From contig NW_027018116.1 in assembly GCF_032854445.1 (NCBI RefSeq), positions 64,001 through 77,011 on the forward strand: a DNA stretch of 13,011 nt, written 5' to 3'. This document shows positions 8,247 to 13,011 of the stretch, piece after piece. The notes beneath the pieces are model-generated. The model did no database searches and had not been told where the DNA came from. It worked only from the letters and a program-made list of their open reading frames with translations. A program made the position numbers and the translations under genes. Origin of the DNA: Liolophura sinensis (lineage: Eukaryota > Mollusca > Polyplacophora > Chitonida > Chitonidae). The stretch's first letter is position 1. Every line of letters begins with the position of its first letter.

Positions 8247-8797
8247 AATTGTGGCTACAGCCAAAAGTAATGGTCGGAGAGCAACGCGGTTTGCACCATT
8301 CGATTTCTCGTCACAAAATACGTCGGATTAGCCTTTTACCAGCAGCACTGGAACAGTTTTTTCCACTTTTGCATTTTTGCCTGGTCTTTTTGTTAATGGA
8401 AATCGGCTACACTGTACTATGTACCATCGCGACTGGTCATTATTATATTCAACTTTTGACTATAAGTTATGTGCCCTTCGGTAGCCCAGAAGACGTCAAA
8501 TCTTTGGGCTATGCCCATTTAACTCACTCAGCAACTGTCTTACTTCTAAGTCCAAGACAATCTCAATGTCTTTATCTACGTGTAGAAAAAGCACACCATT
8601 TGTACATAAAAAACACAAAGTACTAGATACAGTCTGCTGTAAAAAGTACAACTGATCACTGACCCACATCAATAAGGTTCTAAAAGATGCGGAATTGGGC
8701 CAGGCATCGGCAGCTGTTTAAAAAATGGCAAATTTCCCTGGTTTCCATGGAGTAAGAGCCGTTGCTAGGCACGTGATTTTGTCATCAATGATCATTC
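8247..8797 (+). repeat. Satellite monomer 16, subtype D
   Basis: 551 bp. A copy of monomer 8 with one extra T near 8357. That extra T joins two short reading frames into the longest open frame in the window (8222-8626, 134 codons), which monomer 8 does not have. Confidence 0.95.
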
Positions 8798-9347
8798 AAT
8801 TGTGGCTACAGCCAAAAGTATTGGTCGGAGAGCAACGCGGTTTGCACCATTCGATTTCTCGTCACAAAATACGTCGGATTAGCCTTTTACCAGCAGCCCT
8901 GGAACAGTTTTTCCACTTTTGCATTTTTGCCTGGTCTTTTTGTTAATGGAAATCGGCTACACTGTACTATGTACCATCGCGACTGGTCATTATTATATTC
9001 AACTTTTGACTATACGTTATGTGCCCTTCTGTAGCCCAGAAGACGTCAAATCTTTGGGCTAAGCCCATTTAACTCACTCAGCAACTGTCTTACTTCTAAG
9101 TCCAAGACAATCTCAATGTCTTTATCTACGTGTAGAAAAAGCACACCATTTGTACATAAAAAACACAAAGTACTAGATACAGTCTGCTGTAAAAAGTACA
9201 ACTGATCACTGACCTACATCAATAAGGTTCTAAAAGATGCAGAATTGGCCCAGGCATCGGCAGCTGTTTAAAAAATTTCAAATTTCCCTGGTTTCCATGG
9301 AGTAAGAGCCGTTGCTGGGCACGTGACTATGACATCAATGATCATTC
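8798..9347 (+). repeat. Satellite monomer 17, subtype A
   Basis: 550 bp. A-type, matching monomer 9 (CTAAGCCC with CAGCAACTG) but without that copy's TTTG insertion and C change. Confidence 0.95.
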
Positions 9348-9896
9348 AATTGTGGCTACAGCCAAAAGTATTGGTCGGAGAGCAACGCGGTTTGCACCAT
9401 TCGATTTCTCGTAATAAAATACGTCGGATTGGCTTCCTACCATTAGCACTGAACAGTTTTTCCACTTTTGCATTTTTGCCTGGTCTTTTTGTTAATTTGA
9501 AATCGGATACACTGTACTATGTACAATCGCGACTGGTCATTACTATATTCAACTTTTGACTATAAGTTATGTGCCCTTCTGTAACCCAGAAGACGTCAAA
9601 TCTTTGGGCTAAGCCCATTTAACTCACCCAGCAATTGTCTTACTTCTAAGTCCAAGACAATCTCAATGTCTTTATCTACGTGTAGAAAAACCACACCATT
9701 CGTACATAAAAAACACAATGTACTAGATACAGTCTGCTGTAAAAAGTACAACTAATCACTGAAACACTTCTATAAGGTTCTAATAGATGCGGAATTGGGC
9801 CAGGCCTCGGCAGCTGTTAAAAAATTGCAAATTTCCCTGGTTTCCATGGAGTAAGAGCCGTTGCTGGGCACGTGACTATGACATCAATGATCATTC
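9348..9896 (+). repeat. Satellite monomer 18, subtype B'
   Basis: 549 bp. It matches monomer 10, including CTGTAACCC near 9581, and has a one-base loss in CACTGAACAG near 9447. Confidence 0.95.
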
Positions 9897-10446
9897 AATT
9901 GTGGTTACAGTCAAAAGTATTGGTCGGAGAGCAACGCGGTTTGCACCATTCGATTTCTCGTCACAAAATACGTCGGATTAGCCTCTTACCAGCAGCACTG
10001 GAACAGTTTTTCCACTTTTGCATTTTTGCCTGGTCTTTTTGTTAATTTGAAATCGGATACACTGTACTATGTACAATCGCGACTGGTCATTGCTATATTC
10101 AACTTTTGACTATAAGTTATGTGCCCTTCGGTAGCCCAGAAGACGTCAAATCTTTGGGCTAAGCCCATTTAACTCACCCAGCAATTGTCTTACTTTTAAG
10201 TCCAAGACAATCTCAATGTCTTTATCTACGTGTAGAAAAAGCACACCATTCGTACATAAAAAACACAATGTACTAGATACAGTCTGCTGTAAAAAGTACA
10301 ACTGATCACTGAAACACATCAATAAGGTTCTAATAGATGCGGAATTGGGCCAGGCATCGGCAGCTGTTCAAAAATTGCATATTTCCCTGGTTTCCATGGA
10401 GTAAGAGCCGTTGCTGGGCACGTGACTATGACATCAATGATCATTC
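9897..10446 (+). repeat. Satellite monomer 19, subtype C'
   Basis: 550 bp. It matches monomer 11 (GTGGTTACAGTC, CATTGCTATAT) without that copy's private ATTTAAC and TTGGACT. Confidence 0.95.
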
Positions 10447-10996
10447 AATTGTGGCTACAGCCAAAAGTAATGGTCGGAGAGCAACGCGGTTTGCACCATT
10501 CGATTTCTCGTCACAAATACGTCGGATTAGCCTCTTACCAGCAGCACTGGAACAGTTTTTCCACTTTTGCATTTTTGCCTGGTCTTTTTGTTAATGGAAA
10601 TCGGCTACACTGTACTATGTACCATCGCGACTGGTCATTATTATATTCAACTTTTGACTATAAGTTATGTGCCCTTCTGTAGCCCAGAAGACGTCAAATT
10701 TTTGGGCTAAGCCCATTTAACTCATCCAGCATTTGTCTTACTTCTAAGTCCATGACAATCTCAATGTCTTTATCTACGTGTAGAAAAACCACACCATTTT
10801 GTACATAAAAAACACAAGGTACTAGATACAGTCTGCTGTAAAAAGTACAATTTAAACACTGACCCACATCATAAGGTGCTAAAAGATGCAGAATTGGGCC
10901 AGGCATCGGCAGCTGTTTAAAAAATTGCAAATTTCCCTGGTTTCCATGGAGTAAGAGCCGTTGCTGGGCACGTGACTATGACATCAATGATCATTC
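10447..10996 (+). repeat. Satellite monomer 20, subtype D'
   Basis: 550 bp. It matches monomer 12. It has several small private changes: CACAAATACG near 10511 (one A lost), CCATTTTGTAC near 10794 (one T gained), CAATTTAAACAC near 10848 and CATCATAAGG near 10866. Confidence 0.95.
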
Positions 10997-11548
10997 AATT
11001 GTGGTTACAGCCAAAAGTATTGGTCGGAGAGCAACGCGGTTTGCACCATTCGATTTCTCGTCACAAAATACGTCGGAATTAGTCTCTTACCAGCAGCACT
11101 GGAGCAGTTTTTTCCACTTTTGCATTTTTCCCTGGTGTTTTTGTTAATGAATTCGGCTCCACTGTACTATGTACCATCGCGACTGGTCATTATTATATTC
11201 AACTTTTGACTATAAGTTTTGTGCCCTTCTGTAGCCCAGAAGACCGTCAAATTTTTGGGCTAAGCCCATTTAACTCATCCAGCATTTGTCTTACTTCTAA
11301 GTCCATGACAATCTCAATGTCTTTATCTACGTGTAGAAAAAGCACACCATTTGTACATAAAAAACACAAAGTACTAGATACAGTCTGCTGTAAAAAGTAC
11401 AATTGAACACTGACCCACATCAAATAAGGTGCTAAAAGATGCGGAATTGGGCCAGGCATCGGCAGCTGTTTAAAAAATGGCAAATTTCCCTGGTTTCCAT
11501 GGAGTAAGAGCGTTGCTGGGCACGTGATTTTGTCATCAATGATCATTC
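10997..11548 (+). repeat. Satellite monomer 21, mosaic A'/D'/D
   Basis: 552 bp. It starts as A' (GTGGTTACAG, TTAGTCTCT) and continues D'-like (AATTTTTGGG, CATCCAGCATTTG, AGTCCATGAC, CAATTGAACAC, AAGGTGCTAAAAG). It ends D-like (AAAAAATGGCAAATTTCC, GTGATTTTGTCATC). Private changes include CGGAATTAG, GGAGCAG, TTCCCTGGTG, TTAATGAATTCGGCTCC, AGACCGTC and GAGCGTTG. Confidence 0.9.
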
Positions 11549-12104
11549 AATTGTGGTTACAGCCAAAAGTATTGGTCGGAGAGCAACGCGGTTTGCACCA
11601 TTCGATTTTTCGTCACAAAATACGTCGGATTAGCCTCTTACTAGCAGCACTGGAACAGTTTTTCCACTTTTGCATTTTTGCCTGGTCTTTTTGTTAATGG
11701 AAATCGGCTACACTGTAGTATGTAGGGCCTACAATCGCGACTGGTAATTACTACATTCAACTTTTGACTATAAGTTATGTGCCCTTCGGTAGCCCAGAAG
11801 ACGTCAAATCTTTGGGCAAAGCCCATTTAACTCACTCAGCAATTGTCTTACTTCTAAGTCCAAGACAATCTCAATGTCTTTATCTACGTGTAGAAAAACC
11901 ACACCATTCGTACATAAAAAACACAATGTACTAGATACAGTCTGCTGTAAAAAGTGCAACTGATCACTGAACCACATCTATAAGGTTCTAATAGATGCGG
12001 AATTGGGCCAGGCATCGGCAGCTGTTAAAAAATTGCATATTTCCCTGGTTTCCATGGAGTAAGAGCCGTTGCTGGGCACGTGACTATGACATCAATGATC
12101 ATTC
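11549..12104 (+). repeat. Satellite monomer 22, divergent, 7-bp insertion
   Basis: 556 bp, the longest monomer. It contains TGTAGGGCCTACA at 11721-11733 where other copies read TGTACA. Other changes are TTACTAGCAGC, GTAATTACTACATTC, TGGGCAAAGCCCA and AAAGTGCAAC. The 3' half (ATCTATAAGG, TTGCATATTTCC) is close to C-type ends. Confidence 0.92.
11721..11733. repeat. Private palindrome TGTAGG-G-CCTACA from a 7-bp insertion
   Basis: Other copies read TGTACAATCGCG here; this monomer has GGGCCTA inserted, so that TGTAGG and CCTACA form a perfect 6-bp dyad with one central base. The upstream half also changed from TGTACTATG to TGTAGTATG. It occurs once in the window. Confidence 0.85.
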
Positions 12105-12651
12105 AATTGTCGCTACAGCCAAAAGTAATGGTCGGAGAGCAACGCGGTTTGCACCATTCGATTTCTCGTCACAAAATACGTCGGATTAGCCTTTTATCAG
12201 CAGCACTGGAACAGTTTTTCCACTTTTGCATTTTTGCCTGGTCTTTTTGTTAATGGAAATCGGCTCCACTGTACTATGTACCATCGCGACTGGTCATTAC
12301 TATATTCAACTTTTGATTATAAGTTTTGCGCCTTCGGTAGCCAGAAGACGTCAAATTTTTAGGCTAAGCCCATTTAACTCACCCAGCAATTGTCTTACTT
12401 CTAAGTCCAAGACAATCTCAATGTCTTTATCTACGTGTAGAAAAACCACACCATTCGTACATAAAAAACACAATGTACTAGATACAGTCTGCTGTAAAAG
12501 GTACAACTGATCACTGAACCACATCAATAAGGTTCTAATAGATGCGGAATTGGGCCAGGCATCGGCAGCTGTTAAAAAATTGCATATTTCCCTGGTTTCC
12601 ATGGAGTAAGAGCCGTTGCTGGGCACGTGACTATGACATCAATGATCATTC
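12105..12651 (+). repeat. Satellite monomer 23, divergent
   Basis: 547 bp, the shortest complete monomer. It opens GTCGCTACAG with AGTAATGG (D-like). Private changes include CTTTTATCAGC, GGCTCCACTG, TTGATTATAAG, TTTTGCGCCTTCGG, GTAGCCAGAAG, TTTTTAGGCTAAG and AAAAGGTAC. Confidence 0.92.
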
Positions 12652-13011
12652 AATTGTGGCTACAGCCAAAATTAATGGTCGGAGAGCAACGCAGTTTGCA
12701 CCATTCGATTTCTCGTCACAAAATACGTCGGATTAGCCTCTTACCAGCAGCACTGGAACAGTTTTTCCACTTTTGAATTTTTGCCTGGCCTTTTTGTTAA
12801 TGGAAATCGGCTACACTGTACTATGTACAATCGCGACTGGTCATTACTATATTCAACTTTTGACTATAAGTTATGTGCCCTTCTGTAACCCAGAAGACGT
12901 CAAATTTTTGGGCTAAGCCCATTTAACTCATCCAGCATTTGTCTTACTTCTAAGTCCATGACAATCTCAATGTCTTTATCTACGTGTAGAAAAAGCACAC
13001 CATTTGTACAT
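12652..13011 (+). repeat. Satellite monomer 24, partial, D'-like
   Basis: The first 360 bp of a monomer, cut by the window end. It carries AATTAATGGTC, CAACGCAGTTTG, TTTTGAATTTTTGCC and TGGCCTTTTTG as private variants. Like D', it has AATTTTTGGG, CATCCAGCATTTG and AGTCCATGAC, combined with the B'-like CTGTAACCC. Confidence 0.92.

Larger units (their letters stand above)
6600..8797 (+). repeat. HOR tetramer 4 (A'-B-C-D), recombinant
   Basis: The fourth four-monomer unit, 2198 bp. Its left part (A', B and the start of C) matches tetramer 1, including TAGTCTCT, AGTCCAAGAC and GGCCTCGG. Its right part (rest of C, and D) matches tetramer 2, including the CAGTTG and TTACTTTTAAG variants. The switch lies at about 7785-7795. 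It therefore reads as tetramers 1 and 2 fused with loss of one tetramer length. Confidence 0.85.
7790..10996 (+). repeat. Long repeat unit, copy 2 (~3.2 kb, C to D')
   Basis: Second copy of the block at 3390-6599, offset about 4397 bp. The same private variants occur at the same places (CAGTTG near 7980, GTAACCC near 9583, CATTGCTATAT near 10090, CATCCAGCATTTG near 10725). The differences are mostly single-base indels, plus a TTTG slippage present only in copy 1 near 4544. Confidence 0.85.
8798..10996 (+). repeat. HOR tetramer 5 (A-B'-C'-D')
   Basis: The fifth four-monomer unit, 2199 bp, a near-exact copy of tetramer 3 at an offset of about 4397 bp. Going through the two by eye I find roughly 15 differences, most of them one-base indels in homopolymer runs. 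It is the last unit that keeps the regular subtype order. Confidence 0.9.
1..13011 (+). repeat. Satellite DNA array, ~550-bp monomer, 23.7 head-to-tail copies
   Basis: The entire window is a head-to-tail tandem array. The phase motif AATTGTGG or a one-base variant (GTCG in two copies) occurs at 1, 551, 1101, 1650, 2200, 2750, 3300, 3850, 4400, 4952, 5500, 6051, 6600, 7148, 7696, 8247, 8798, 9348, 9897, 10447, 10997, 11549, 12105 and 12652, so spacing is 547-556 bp. No foreign sequence interrupts it and no monomer is inverted. The monomer has no obvious internal subrepeat, which separates it from short-unit minisatellites. There is no transposase, reverse transcriptase, terminal repeat, tRNA, 5S or snRNA similarity that I can recognise. 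Family and host taxon are not identified; a eukaryotic heterochromatic satellite is the inferred class. Confidence 0.98.
10997..13011 (+). repeat. Divergent, poorly homogenised end of the array
   Basis: Three complete monomers and one partial monomer that do not follow the A-B-C-D rotation. They carry many private substitutions (for example TTCCCTGGTG near 11128, GGCTCC at 11154 and 12262, TTTTGCGCC near 12322) and indels, and their lengths (552, 556 and 547 bp) are more variable than elsewhere. Several variants resemble D' (AATTTTTGGG, CATCCAGCATTTG), others resemble C or D. This suggests the edge of the homogenised HOR domain or a junction with an older satellite domain. Confidence 0.85.

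Noticed and set aside
8222-8626. Longest open frame, 134 codons on the + strand
   Set aside because: It exists only because of one extra T near 8357 that joins two frames. The near-identical monomer at 3850 lacks it. Its sequence is plain satellite and shows no recognisable domain.
1-13011. CRISPR-like or bacterial repeat array
   Set aside because: The whole 550-bp unit is conserved, with no variable spacers between short repeats, and no cas-like or other bacterial gene is present.
1-13011. Tandem LTR, TRIM or Helitron-derived units
   Set aside because: No primer-binding site, polypurine tract, target-site duplication, terminal repeat or element-protein similarity was visible, and the monomers abut without gaps.

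Overview
The whole window is one uninterrupted tandem satellite array. It holds 23 complete monomers and one partial monomer of about 550 bp (547-556 bp), all in the same orientation. I see no protein-coding gene, RNA gene, transposon, CRISPR array, microsatellite tract or single-copy DNA. A megasatellite-like array with higher-order structure, at moderately AT-rich composition, points to a eukaryotic nuclear genome, most likely heterochromatin (centromeric, pericentromeric or subtelomeric). I do not recognise the monomer as a named satellite family and cannot assign a taxon from sequence alone.

Layout. Monomers are phased on the motif AATTGTGGYTACAG, which is also where the window begins. 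They fall into four subtypes, A, B, C and D, in strict rotation, giving a higher-order repeat (HOR) of about 2.2 kb. Five complete tetramers run from 1 to 10996. Subtypes within a tetramer differ at roughly 5-7% of positions by eye, while equivalent monomers in different tetramers are often more than 99% identical. The tetramers themselves come in versions. Shared private variants (GTAACCC in B', GTTACAGTC in C', CATCCAGCATTTG in D', TAGTCTCT in A') define a longer unit: monomers 8-12 (3850-6599) recur almost exactly at 8247-10996, an offset of about 4.4 kb. Monomer 1 recurs at 6600, an offset of 6.6 kb. The simplest reading is a long HOR present once as 12 monomers (1-6599) and once as 8 monomers (6600-10996). 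The switch point is inside monomer 15, near 7785-7795.

From about 11080 to the end (monomers 21-24) the order breaks down. Monomers become mosaic, carry many private substitutions and include a 7-bp palindrome-forming insertion. This is the older or less homogenised side, probably near an array edge or a junction with another HOR domain.

Every monomer carries several short dyad symmetries: AATGATCATT, TGTAC-TAT-GTACA, a triple AGCCCA/TGGGCT/AGCCCA hairpin element, TCTAC-GT-GTAGA, TACAG-TCTG-CTGTA, TCCATGGA and CACGTG. No canonical CENP-B box was found by eye. Open reading frames are all short (at most 134 codons), overlap monomer boundaries on both strands and are broken by single-base indels between near-identical copies, so none is annotated as a gene.
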